A program made the position numbers and the translations under genes. The notes beneath the pieces were generated by a model that saw only the letters and a list, made by a program, of their open reading frames with translations, searched no databases and was not told the origin of the DNA. Shown piece after piece: positions 6,297-13,130 of a DNA stretch of 13,814 bases (position 1 is the first letter of the stretch; each line of letters opens with the position of its first letter). This stretch comes from Spirochaetota bacterium (GTDB lineage Bacteria > Spirochaetota > Brevinematia > DTOW01), in contig JAPYWX010000028.1 of the NCBI GenBank assembly GCA_028276145.1, positions 1 to 13,814 on the forward strand, given 5' to 3'.

Positions 6297-7868
6297 ATGG
6301 ATGAGACATTTGTAAGCACGGATATTCTAATAATTGGCTTAGGGATAGCAGGAGCAACTGTAGCTTATAAACTAGCTGAAGCTGGTCTTAATGTGGTCGT
6401 AGTACTTAAAGGAACTCTAGAAGATGACGGCAACACGCATTACGCACAAGGTGGGATTGTATACAAAGGAGATTCGGATTCACCTGAATTATTATATAAG
6501 GACATAATGGAAGCTGGAAGCTGGGTCAACAATCCAGAAGCAGTAAAAATCGTAGCATTCGAAGGTCCTAAAATACTTAAAGAGTTTTTAATAGATAAAA
6601 TAGGAGTAGAATTCTACAGAGATGAAAAAGGAAATCTTGAATTCACGGAAGAAGGAGCACACTCCATAAGAAGGATAATATTCTCTGGAGACAAAACAGG
6701 TAAAGCAATAATAACAAAGCTAATAGAATCACTAAAGAAATTCAAAAACATAACTATCCTAGAAAATCATATAGCAATAGACCTAATAACATGGCAATTC
6801 CATTCCAAAGACCCGCTGAGAATGTACAAAGACAAAACTTGTCTAGGTGCATATGTATACGATGAGAAAAATAAAGTAGTAAAAAACATAACAGCAAAGG
6901 CCACAGTCTTAGCAACAGGAGGAATGGGAAAAGTATACCTTTTTAACACAAATCCTGAGATAGCAACAGGTGACGGGTATGCAATGGCATACAGAGCAGG
7001 AGCAGAACTGATAAACATGGAGTATACACAATTCCATCCAACAACCTTATACCATCCCCTAAAGAAGAATTTCTTACTTTCTGAATCGCTAAGAGGTGAA
7101 GGAGCAATCATTGTAAATCATAAAGGTGAAAGATTTTTATTCAAGTTTGACCCTAGGGGAGAATTAGCTCCAAGAGATGTGGTTACCCGAGGTATAATAT
7201 CAGAACTTACCTCCACTGGGCAAGAATGCGCTTTCCTAGATGCATCCAAGATAGGCTCCAAAGAAAAGCTAAAATCCAGATTCCCAACAATATACGAAAC
7301 CCTAGAAAGCATAGGAATTGACATGAGTACTGACCTTATACCCATAGTACCAGCTTTTCACTTCCAGTGCGGTGGAGTAAAAACTGATATCTACGGCAAA
7401 ACAAACATAAAAAGGTTGTTTGCAATCGGAGAAGTAGCTTGTAACGGATTACACGGAGCTAACAGATTAGCAAGTACATCGCTACTTGAAGGTGTCGTAT
7501 TTGGACACTACTTAGCTAAATTCATAGTAGAAAACATAGAGAAAAAAATCTTCAAGGAATTCCCAGAGATAGAACCATGGGTAGACACAGGTACCGAAGA
7601 AGCTGACTCAATCTTACTTAAACAGGATTGGAATACACTGAGAGCTATTATGTGGAACTATGTAGGACCTATAAGAACTAGAAAAAGGCTCAAAAGATCG
7701 TTAGTTGACATAAAAAACCTCCAACTAGGAATAGAAGACTTTTACAAAGAAGCAAAAATATCCAGGGACATAATAGAACTAAGAAATGCTATACAGACAG
7801 GTTACATAGTTGCTCTATCAGCATGGGCAAACAAAAAAAGCATAGGTTCACACTATAGAATTGATTAA
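6297..7868 (+). CDS. nadB: L-aspartate oxidase
   Basis: FAD enzyme oxidising L-aspartate to iminoaspartate, the first step of de novo NAD synthesis; NadA would use the product. It belongs to the succinate dehydrogenase/fumarate reductase flavoprotein family and is cytoplasmic. Of 523 residues: dinucleotide-binding GLGIAG (14-19), NTHYAQGG (46-53), E119 in EEGAHSIRR, H247 in QFHPTTL, R293 in LAPRDVV, H355 in FHFQCGG and the FAD-binding GLHGANRLASTSLLEG (384-399). These match E. coli NadB E121, H244, R290 and H351, and the Glu supports NadB over fumarate reductase. The C-terminal three-helix domain (about 440-523) is present. The ATG at 6297 has no Shine-Dalgarno sequence. nadA and nadC are not adjacent. 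The stop abuts the stop of the convergent gene with no gap. Codons are A/C-ending. Confidence 0.96.
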   Translation: MDETFVSTDILIIGLGIAGATVAYKLAEAGLNVVVVLKGTLEDDGNTHYAQGGIVYKGDSDSPELLYKDIMEAGSWVNNPEAVKIVAFEGPKILKEFLIDKIGVEFYRDEKGNLEFTEEGAHSIRRIIFSGDKTGKAIITKLIESLKKFKNITILENHIAIDLITWQFHSKDPLRMYKDKTCLGAYVYDEKNKVVKNITAKATVLATGGMGKVYLFNTNPEIATGDGYAMAYRAGAELINMEYTQFHPTTLYHPLKKNFLLSESLRGEGAIIVNHKGERFLFKFDPRGELAPRDVVTRGIISELTSTGQECAFLDASKIGSKEKLKSRFPTIYETLESIGIDMSTDLIPIVPAFHFQCGGVKTDIYGKTNIKRLFAIGEVACNGLHGANRLASTSLLEGVVFGHYLAKFIVENIEKKIFKEFPEIEPWVDTGTEEADSILLKQDWNTLRAIMWNYVGPIRTRKRLKRSLVDIKNLQLGIEDFYKEAKISRDIIELRNAIQTGYIVALSAWANKKSIGSHYRID

Positions 7869-9575
7869 CTAAAATTCTTTTAAGTATACAGGCTTTTCGA
7901 GCTTAGTATTAGCTCCTCCTAAATCACCATCCGTAAGCAAGAATATTAAACCATTCAAGAACTTATGAATCTTCACTAAGGCATCTATTACTTTTTCACC
8001 TTCAAATATGTTCTTCTCCTCCTCTATATCCTTAAGAGGCACCTTCTTAAATTCTATTTCTTCTTGAGGATTGATAAGTATCTTTTGCTCAGTCTTATAA
8101 TCTGAAAGTACTATCTCTAAAAGATTCTTCATCCTACCAAAAATCTCAACCGCACTTTTTCTTATTTCATACGAAAGTCTAGACCTCTCAATATTCCTAT
8201 TGTTAAGTAGGCTAGCTTTACGAGCAACCGGCACCATCGGATCAGACTCTATCGCTTTACAATCCAAAACAACCTTATAGTAGTCATTCATCTTCTCCCG
8301 TAAAGAAACAACATTAACATATACATCTTCAAAGGATTTTTTTATATCAAGTGTTCTAGAACCGTCAAAAACAACAGAATACTTAGCCCTCGAGAACAAA
8401 ACGGGGAAAATGTGCCTCTCAAAAAATTCTATAATCGCCTCAAGTATAAATACCTTATCATTTTCCTCTACTTCAAACTCTTGATTCCTTATAATCTTCT
8501 GGATTTCTCTAATCCTTATTGAGTTAATAAGCTCTAAGCTCTCTTCTAAAATATCTTCTTTCTTTTCTTTAGCCTGTTCTTGAGCCTCCTTCTTCTCTTC
8601 CTTCTTTTCCTCCACTATTTCGGCAATTCCCTTTTTCTCCGTAAGGTACCCAATATAGTCCTCCTCCGTCACACCCAAAAACTTCATCAAGTACCCTGAT
8701 GTCAATGGCAATTCTTTACCAATAATCAACGAAATAACTCTATAAATTCTGTCAAAATAATACCCAAAAACAAAATTCCAAGACCTAATAAATAGCGAAC
8801 TCACATTAGTTACCTCACTTTTCTGAAGATACTGAGAGATAGATTTCACTGCTGCTTGAACGAAAACCTTCGCTGTTTCCCTAAATGGATAAAGCATCAA
8901 TAGCTTTTTGAATATATACGATAACTCCTCCTTTACTTCTCTAGGATTAATACCTTCTTTAGTCTGAATTTCTATCTTATACAACCTCTCTAGCTTGTTA
9001 AAAACATCTTCCCTATAAATCTCTGACAATCTATACAAAACCTCAAACGCAAAAGGATGAATCTGGTTAAGAGTTCTCTTAACGGCATTCGTTATGTTAG
9101 TGTCCTTTGAAGTCATAATGTATGAAACTAATCTCAAGTCAACTAAAGCCTCCTTCAATGTCTTGGCAGTTTCCTCTATAAACTTAGTTTTTAAATTTCC
9201 AGAAAAAAGCTTTATAAGATTAGAAAAATAGGCATCCAAATATACCTTTACCCTGTCCAAGAATGTTATATTTACACTCTCCTCCCTTGCTTTTTGAACA
9301 AAATCACCTTTAAATTGCTTCTGAGACAATTGCGTAGGTTTTATAGTAGCTGATTGCTCAACCTTCTGTTGTTTCACAGTAGTAACATTTCTCCGTACCC
9401 GTGGTGGAACTTCTTCTGAATTCAACTTCTGCTTTAACTTTTGCCTCATCAATTCTCTTTCGCTTAGAACACGACCACCACTTTTTTGAAACTCCTTAAA
9501 CAACTTCTCACGAGTCTCTTTATCAAGCTGATAAACACCTATTTTTTCTTTTATCTTCTCCAAATCCTCACTCAC
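7869..9575 (-). CDS. Helical protein of unknown function, probable spirochaete-type family
   Basis: I do not recognise a characterised family. The 568 residues have no signal peptide or membrane helix. The N-terminus (1-50) is charged, with LFKEFQKSGGRVL (25-37), a basic/Gln-rich linker (51-100), a helical domain (about 101-315), a Lys/Glu linker of coiled-coil type (320-345) and a second helical domain (about 346-550). That second domain resembles the partial protein at 13131-13814: FFERHIFPVL (384-393) against YFEREYLPIL, ILINP (499-503) against ILLEP, and a matching last helix (about 528-545). DUF5312-like spirochaetal proteins are a possible match from memory. Probably cytoplasmic, perhaps a scaffold. 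The GTG start at 9575 has no Shine-Dalgarno sequence and lies 6 nt after a -10-like hexamer. The TAG stop abuts the nadB stop. Confidence 0.85.
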   Translation of the reverse strand: MSEDLEKIKEKIGVYQLDKETREKLFKEFQKSGGRVLSERELMRQKLKQKLNSEEVPPRVRRNVTTVKQQKVEQSATIKPTQLSQKQFKGDFVQKAREESVNITFLDRVKVYLDAYFSNLIKLFSGNLKTKFIEETAKTLKEALVDLRLVSYIMTSKDTNITNAVKRTLNQIHPFAFEVLYRLSEIYREDVFNKLERLYKIEIQTKEGINPREVKEELSYIFKKLLMLYPFRETAKVFVQAAVKSISQYLQKSEVTNVSSLFIRSWNFVFGYYFDRIYRVISLIIGKELPLTSGYLMKFLGVTEEDYIGYLTEKKGIAEIVEEKKEEKKEAQEQAKEKKEDILEESLELINSIRIREIQKIIRNQEFEVEENDKVFILEAIIEFFERHIFPVLFSRAKYSVVFDGSRTLDIKKSFEDVYVNVVSLREKMNDYYKVVLDCKAIESDPMVPVARKASLLNNRNIERSRLSYEIRKSAVEIFGRMKNLLEIVLSDYKTEQKILINPQEEIEFKKVPLKDIEEEKNIFEGEKVIDALVKIHKFLNGLIFLLTDGDLGGANTKLEKPVYLKEF

Positions 9576-9581
9576 AAAAGA

Positions 9582-9611
9582 ATTATGTCACTACCACACT
9601 TTATTTTTCAA
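9582..9611 (-). promoter_or_regulatory. Candidate promoter of the 568-aa protein gene, leaderless geometry
   Basis: On the minus strand TTGAAA (9611-9606), an 18-bp spacer and CATAAT (9587-9582) end 6 nt before the GTG start at 9575. Both hexamers differ from consensus at one position. No Shine-Dalgarno sequence is present, so a leaderless transcript is the simplest reading. Confidence 0.5.
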
Positions 9612-9618
9612 AAGATTT
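9604..9618. repeat. Direct repeat A, copy 1
   Basis: TTTTTCAAAAGATTT. It matches 9939-9954 except for one inserted base. It covers the -35 element of the minus-strand promoter. Confidence 0.5.
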
Positions 9619-9633
9619 ACTTACTGAAAATCA

Positions 9634-9644
9634 TTTTTACAAAA
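9634..9644. repeat. Direct repeat B, copy 1
   Basis: TTTTTACAAAA, identical to 9829-9839. The two copies are on opposite sides of the skew switch. Confidence 0.45.
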
Positions 9645-9765
9645 CAAAATCAAACTCATATCTAACCCACTTTACTTTCAGAAAGTTTTAATCTAAAACA
9701 TCTAAGAAAATATCCTCCAAAACCTCCATAATTAACTCTTTTAAAAAATCCCGTTTAAGTACAAC

Positions 9766-9778
9766 GTGCTTTAAGCAC
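9766..9778. repeat. Intergenic palindrome, copy 2
   Basis: GTGCTTTAAGCAC, two 6-bp arms around a central T. Its first 11 bases equal those at 2110-2120. It sits at about the point where + strand base bias reverses. Confidence 0.6.
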
Positions 9779-9828
9779 TTGAGAATGTATATAAGCACCT
9801 TTGAACATTTCTAATAGAAAAGAACTAT

Positions 9829-9839
9829 TTTTTACAAAA
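9829..9839. repeat. Direct repeat B, copy 2
   Basis: TTTTTACAAAA, identical to the copy at 9634-9644. Confidence 0.45.
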
Positions 9840-9938
9840 TCTTTTAGAGTGTAGAGATACTTAACATGTCTACGACAAAAACGCGTAGGTGGGAATTACT
9901 AATGATTGTTTTCATAAGCAGATTCAAGAAGAGTTAGA

Positions 9939-9954
9939 TTTTTCAACAAGATTT
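9939..9954. repeat. Direct repeat A, copy 2
   Basis: TTTTTCAACAAGATTT. It is 9 bp upstream of the plus-strand -35 element and contains TTTTCAACA, the nearest thing to a DnaA box in the gap. Confidence 0.5.
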
Positions 9955-9991
9955 CAAACCTCTTGAAACTAGAAATTTGTATAATTATAAT
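9952..9991 (+). promoter_or_regulatory. Strong promoter with inverted repeat on the -35
   Basis: TTGAAA (9963-9968), a 17-bp spacer and a perfect TATAAT (9986-9991); this is the best sigma-70-type promoter in the window. The -35 hexamer is also the right arm of the inverted repeat TTTCAA-N5-TTGAAA (9952-9968), so a bound regulator would block polymerase. The predicted leader to the ATG at 10050 is about 50 nt. Confidence 0.75.
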
Positions 9992-10049
9992 TCCTTCAGA
10001 AATGTGAATTGATGAGTTAGTATAAATCCCTGCCTTGATAGGGGATTTT

Positions 10050-11060
10050 ATGAAGAGGATAAAACTTTTAACTTTTTTGTTTGTGTTAGTTACATTTTTT
10101 GTGAGTGTTTCTTATGGTGTTAAGCCTTATGATGAGAGACCTGACGATTTCACGGCGAGGATGGAGTGGAGCATAGAGTTCGTGACAAACTACATTCCAC
10201 CTTGGCATCTGCCAAATGAAGAGAGGAAACCTCTAACAGGGATAAAGTACCACTATACCCTATTCTACGATGCGAGTAATAAGAGGAAGTTTGCAAGTAT
10301 CTTCTCCATCTTTGAGAAAGGAAGGGATATAGTGGATGATTTTCTCTACATAAGGGGGATGTGTAGCAACAACAACATAATATGGCTGGGTGGAGCGAGT
10401 GCGACTAGGGAGCACATAAATCCATTTTCGGGGCAGAGGACAATAATACCTGAAAAGGATAGAGTTGCGAGATTTTCTTTAGGAGGGACTAGAAAGCTAG
10501 ATGGTTCATGGGTTCGTGGTTGGCCTGTTTACTTTGAAGTGCCTGGTGGGAAGATGGTTATAGATGAAAGTGAAGGATATATGCCACCTGGGGGTAGACT
10601 TGATATTGAAATAATAGTGAAGAGTGAGAAAACGATGCCAGGAGTTTTGAATTTGAATACTTGGAGGCAGGCAGCAGAATGGGTATTTAAGGATGCAGGA
10701 GATGTTCCTCCTGACTATAAAAAGCATTATGAAGCAAAGGTATTCAAAGTTGTGGGGCCTGTTGTGAAGCCATTTCCATCGGATGGGCCGCTAGCATACA
10801 TTGAGAAACTTATGAAGATAACGAAAGAAGCGTATGAGCTTGGATGGATAAACAAACAAGATGTTTATGATGGATTAAATGACAAGTTAGTGGCTGCGAG
10901 AGACAACATAAAGAAAGGCTGGTGGAATTACCACACTGCTAGGAACATAATGGAGGCGTATAAACACTTGCTTGATGCACAGAGAGGCAAGGCGATAGAT
11001 GAGATGACCTATAGAATGCTCTATTACGATGCAAACGAATTAATTGGCATGCTTAAGTAA
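10050..11060 (+). CDS. Secreted protein with FIMAH-like C-terminal helical domain
   Basis: 336 aa from the ATG at 10050, preferred over the upstream in-frame TTG at 10035 because AGGGG precedes it at proper spacing and a classical signal peptide follows (MKRIK, hydrophobic 6-20, likely cleavage after SYG, about residue 23). There is no lipobox Cys. Residues 30-240 look beta-rich with many aromatic and Gly residues and match nothing I know. Residues 249-334 resemble the FIMAH domain: YIEKLMKITKEAYELGWI, then GLNDKLVAARDNIKKG, MEAYKHLLDAQ and a final YYDANELI helix. FIMAH domains sit at the ends of secreted, often surface-associated bacterial proteins. Expected location is periplasm or cell surface. 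G/T-ending codons differ from nadB and fit a gene on the leading strand rather than recent transfer. It has a strong promoter of its own and a hairpin just after the stop. Confidence 0.85.
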   Translation: MKRIKLLTFLFVLVTFFVSVSYGVKPYDERPDDFTARMEWSIEFVTNYIPPWHLPNEERKPLTGIKYHYTLFYDASNKRKFASIFSIFEKGRDIVDDFLYIRGMCSNNNIIWLGGASATREHINPFSGQRTIIPEKDRVARFSLGGTRKLDGSWVRGWPVYFEVPGGKMVIDESEGYMPPGGRLDIEIIVKSEKTMPGVLNLNTWRQAAEWVFKDAGDVPPDYKKHYEAKVFKVVGPVVKPFPSDGPLAYIEKLMKITKEAYELGWINKQDVYDGLNDKLVAARDNIKKGWWNYHTARNIMEAYKHLLDAQRGKAIDEMTYRMLYYDANELIGMLK

Positions 11061-11062
11061 AA

Positions 11063-11087
11063 TAGAGGAGGGAATTCCCCTCCTCTA
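11063..11087 (-). terminator. Shared hairpin between convergent genes
   Basis: TAGAGGAGGG (11063-11072) pairs with CCCTCCTCTA (11078-11087) around AATTC. On the minus strand it is followed by TTTTAC, giving a modest T-tract for the hisC-exporter operon. On the plus strand, 3 nt after the preceding stop codon, the stem is followed by A-rich sequence, so it is not a classical terminator there, though it could protect the 3' end. Confidence 0.6.
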
Positions 11088-11111
11088 AAACAAAAAATGT
11101 TTGCTATTAAC

Positions 11112-11687
11112 TTAAAAAACCTTTGGTATCCATCCAAAGTATGCAAGTATCAGGTATATTCCAACGAGTAAGAATAAAAAAGAGGTGATTACTTTCACTA
11201 TATTTTGGTTTATTTTCTTCAGTAATTCTGAGCCAACTAGAGCAACTATTAGATTTGGCAGAAATATCCCTAGTGTTGCTCCTAGCCATATGAGGAAAGC
11301 ATTAGGGAGTGCTACTGAAAGTGAAAATGTGGCTATTTGCGTTTTGTCGCCAAGTTCTGCTAGTGAGAGAATGAGAAAAACTTTTATAACTTCATTTACC
11401 TTAAACTTTATCTCTTTTTCTTCTTCCTCTTTTCCTGAAATAAGTTGAAATACGCCTATGATTATGAAAATTATTCCCGAGGCAAGGGAAAGTGTACCTA
11501 GAGGAAATATTCTATCAAGGTAAGCACCAATAGCTACAGGTATAATCATTATGAGTATAGAGAATAAAAGTATACCTATTATTAGATTTCTTCTTTTTAC
11601 CTGCCCTGCGAGTGAAAGAGTTATAAGCATCGTCTTGTCTGCGATTTCAGCAAGAAATATTGAGAGGAAAGAAATTAAAAAACTCAT
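11112..11687 (-). CDS. GDT1/UPF0016 family cation (Mn2+) exporter, MneA-like
   Basis: 191 aa integral membrane protein with two homologous halves of three helices each. Each half carries the family's signature: EIADKT (14-19) and ELGDKT (111-116), whose acidic residues are proposed to bind the transported cation. A charged Lys/Glu loop (85-98) joins the halves. Bacterial relatives export Mn2+, and eukaryotic TMEM165/Gdt1 transports Mn2+/Ca2+, so Mn2+ homeostasis is likely, though the ion is inferred. It is the last gene of the operon. Its ATG is 1 bp after the hisC stop, and its Shine-Dalgarno AAGGAGG lies in the last codons of hisC, so translation is probably coupled. No manganese riboswitch is evident inside the operon. 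Confidence 0.93.
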   Translation of the reverse strand: MSFLISFLSIFLAEIADKTMLITLSLAGQVKRRNLIIGILLFSILIMIIPVAIGAYLDRIFPLGTLSLASGIIFIIIGVFQLISGKEEEEKEIKFKVNEVIKVFLILSLAELGDKTQIATFSLSVALPNAFLIWLGATLGIFLPNLIVALVGSELLKKINQNIVKVITSFLFLLVGIYLILAYFGWIPKVF

Positions 11688-11688
11688 A

Positions 11689-12738
11689 TTATACCTCCTT
11701 CATAGCTTTGATTAGAGCTTTATTTTCTTCTGTTTTGCCTATGGTTATTCTAAAGTAGCCAGGTTCGTAATTGAATGATTTCAGGTCTCTTATGATTATT
11801 TTCTTTTCAAATAGTTTGTTTCCGAGTTCTTCAGGAGCTTTAATAAAAACAAAGTTACCGTATGATTCTTCGAGAACTTCAATTCCTAGATTTTTTAATT
11901 CTTTTATTAGGATTTTTTTGTCTTCTAATATTCTTTTGAGTATTGTAGAATAATATTCGTTGTCAGAGATGGCTGCTTTGCCTGCTTCAGTGGATACTAG
12001 AGATATATTAAATGGCATTCTTATTTTTTCGTATAGTTTTGATATTTTTTCGCTGCATATTCCGTAACCTAATCTTATGCCTGCTAGTGCGTAAAACTTT
12101 GAAAATGTTCTTGTTATTATGAAATTGTCGTACTTTTTGAGCAAATCAACTGAATTCCAATAGAGCTCTTGGGGTACGAAATGGAAGTACGCTTCATCAA
12201 GAATGAAAATTGTTTCTTTTGGTATTGAAATTAGTATTTTTTCAATACATTCTCTTTTTGTTATTACTCCTGTTGGGTTGTCAGGAGATGGGAATATTAC
12301 AATTTTTACTGATGAGTTTAGAGAGTTTATTATGTTTTCGCACGATATAGAAAAATTTTCTTCTCTTTTTGCCTCAATAACTTTGGCTCCTAGTATGTTA
12401 GCTAGTATTCTGTAATAGGTAAATGTTTTTTCTATAGTTAGAATTGAACTATTTTCGTCAAGATACATCATGAATAGGTAGAAAAAGATTTCGTCTGAGC
12501 CATTACCTAGAATGATGTTATTTTTAGTTACACCGTTCAGGTTTGCTAGAGTTTCTTTGAGTTCATTATATGATGAATTTGGATACCTGTAGGTTAGGGA
12601 TGAGATTTTTTTTATGGTTTCTACTACCTTTGGTGAAGGACCGTAGTTGTTTTCGTTTGATGACAACCTTATGAATGTTTCATCTCCTTTTGTTCCGCTT
12701 ACATAGTCTTCTAGGTGTTCAAGGTTTTTGAGTAACAT
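11689..12738 (-). CDS. hisC: histidinol-phosphate aminotransferase
   Basis: PLP fold-type I aminotransferase that converts imidazole acetol phosphate and glutamate to histidinol phosphate in histidine synthesis. The 349 residues are the normal length. Motifs: SSNENNYGPS (26-35), GNGSDE (78-83), SPDNPTG (151-157, PLP-contacting N154), LDEAY (180-184, D181) and TRTFSKFYALAGIRLGYG (209-226) with Schiff-base lysine K214. FRITIG near the C-terminus carries the substrate-carboxylate arginine. Related subgroup Iγ enzymes (CobD-like or aromatic aminotransferases) cannot be excluded since no other his gene is adjacent, but the motif set is that of HisC. The ATG follows the bactofilin stop by 1 bp, with AGAGGA in the last bactofilin codons as Shine-Dalgarno. 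Codons are A/C-rich on the coding strand, as expected for the lagging strand. Confidence 0.9.
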   Translation of the reverse strand: MLLKNLEHLEDYVSGTKGDETFIRLSSNENNYGPSPKVVETIKKISSLTYRYPNSSYNELKETLANLNGVTKNNIILGNGSDEIFFYLFMMYLDENSSILTIEKTFTYYRILANILGAKVIEAKREENFSISCENIINSLNSSVKIVIFPSPDNPTGVITKRECIEKILISIPKETIFILDEAYFHFVPQELYWNSVDLLKKYDNFIITRTFSKFYALAGIRLGYGICSEKISKLYEKIRMPFNISLVSTEAGKAAISDNEYYSTILKRILEDKKILIKELKNLGIEVLEESYGNFVFIKAPEELGNKLFEKKIIIRDLKSFNYEPGYFRITIGKTEENKALIKAMKEV

Positions 12739-12739
12739 T

Positions 12740-13120
12740 TTATCCTCTGTATATCCTCTCTACTTCCTCTCTTACGGATATTGATTTGTCAGGTACTATC
12801 TTTATTTTCCCTTCAAATATGACACCCTGGTGAACTATAAGTTCTGGTGTTGTTATGTCTCCGTAGACTCTACTTGTTGGTAGTAGCATTACTCTTACCT
12901 TTGCGTCAATATTACCTATAAGTACACCTTCAACTATTACACTAAGAGCAGATATATTGCTTTTTACTCTTCCTTTAACTCCTATCATGACATGAGAGAC
13001 TTTGAGAACTTCACCTTCAAATTTCCCGTCTATTCTTATTCCACCATCTACCATGAATTTGCCTTCAAAAACTGAGCCTTCTCCTATGACGGTGTTGTAC
13101 ACAACATCTTTAGTAGCCAT
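12740..13120 (-). CDS. bactofilin (polymer-forming cytoskeletal protein)
   Basis: 126 aa, nearly all one bactofilin domain (about 8-112) made of short beta-helix repeats rich in Gly, Val and Ile: IGEGSVFEGKF, VDGGIRIDGKFEGEV, VIVEGVLIGNIDAKV, GDITTPELIV. Short flanking tails end in VEERIYRG-like charge (REEVERIYRG). Bactofilins polymerise without nucleotide, often at the membrane, and affect cell shape, peptidoglycan remodelling and, in spirochaetes, helical shape. The ATG at 13120 has an excellent AGGAGG at 7-nt spacing that overlaps the TAG of the upstream gene. Co-transcription with that upstream helical protein suggests, but does not show, a shared morphological job. hisC follows at 1 bp. 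Confidence 0.94.
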   Translation of the reverse strand: MATKDVVYNTVIGEGSVFEGKFMVDGGIRIDGKFEGEVLKVSHVMIGVKGRVKSNISALSVIVEGVLIGNIDAKVRVMLLPTSRVYGDITTPELIVHQGVIFEGKIKIVPDKSISVREEVERIYRG

Positions 13121-13130
13121 GTCTTACCTC

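Larger units (their letters stand above)
9576..10049. other. Candidate replication origin region (GC-skew switch)
   Basis: 474 bp without a convincing gene, between divergent genes. Base bias of the + strand changes from C-rich to G-rich within it, near 9780. In 60-base samples: 5281-5340 has G4/C19 and 6781-6840 has G8/C15, against G17/C5 at 10561-10620 and G12/C9 at 12241-12300, although the first and last are both minus-strand genes and the middle two both plus-strand genes. The region has two direct-repeat pairs (TTTTTACAAAA at 9634 and 9829; TTTTTCAA..AGATTT at 9604 and 9939), a palindrome at 9766-9778 and AT-rich tracts. No consensus DnaA box was found; TTTTCAACA (9940-9948) differs from TTATCCACA at two positions. 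An inversion breakpoint is the main alternative. Confidence 0.5.

Noticed and set aside
9840..9920. Possible structured leader RNA: GTAGA, TCTACG and CGTAG segments can pair in alternative ways
   Set aside because: Stems are only 5 bp, the region lies upstream of the strong promoter at 9963-9991, and no known riboswitch consensus fits.
9866..9937. 24-codon frame (MSTTKTRRWELLMIVFISRFKKS) in the 9.6-10.0 kb gap
   Set aside because: Basic and hydrophobic like some small membrane peptides, but with only a weak purine stretch upstream and no comparison available; too short to support.
10035..10049. TTG at 10035 as start of the secreted protein
   Set aside because: It would place five residues (MIGDF) before the signal peptide and sits within the Shine-Dalgarno region of the better ATG at 10050.
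10050..11060. Recent horizontal transfer of the secreted-protein gene because its codon use differs from the genes to its left
   Set aside because: The difference (G/T-ending codons) is what the strand-skew switch predicts; the minus-strand genes to its right show the reciprocal shift.
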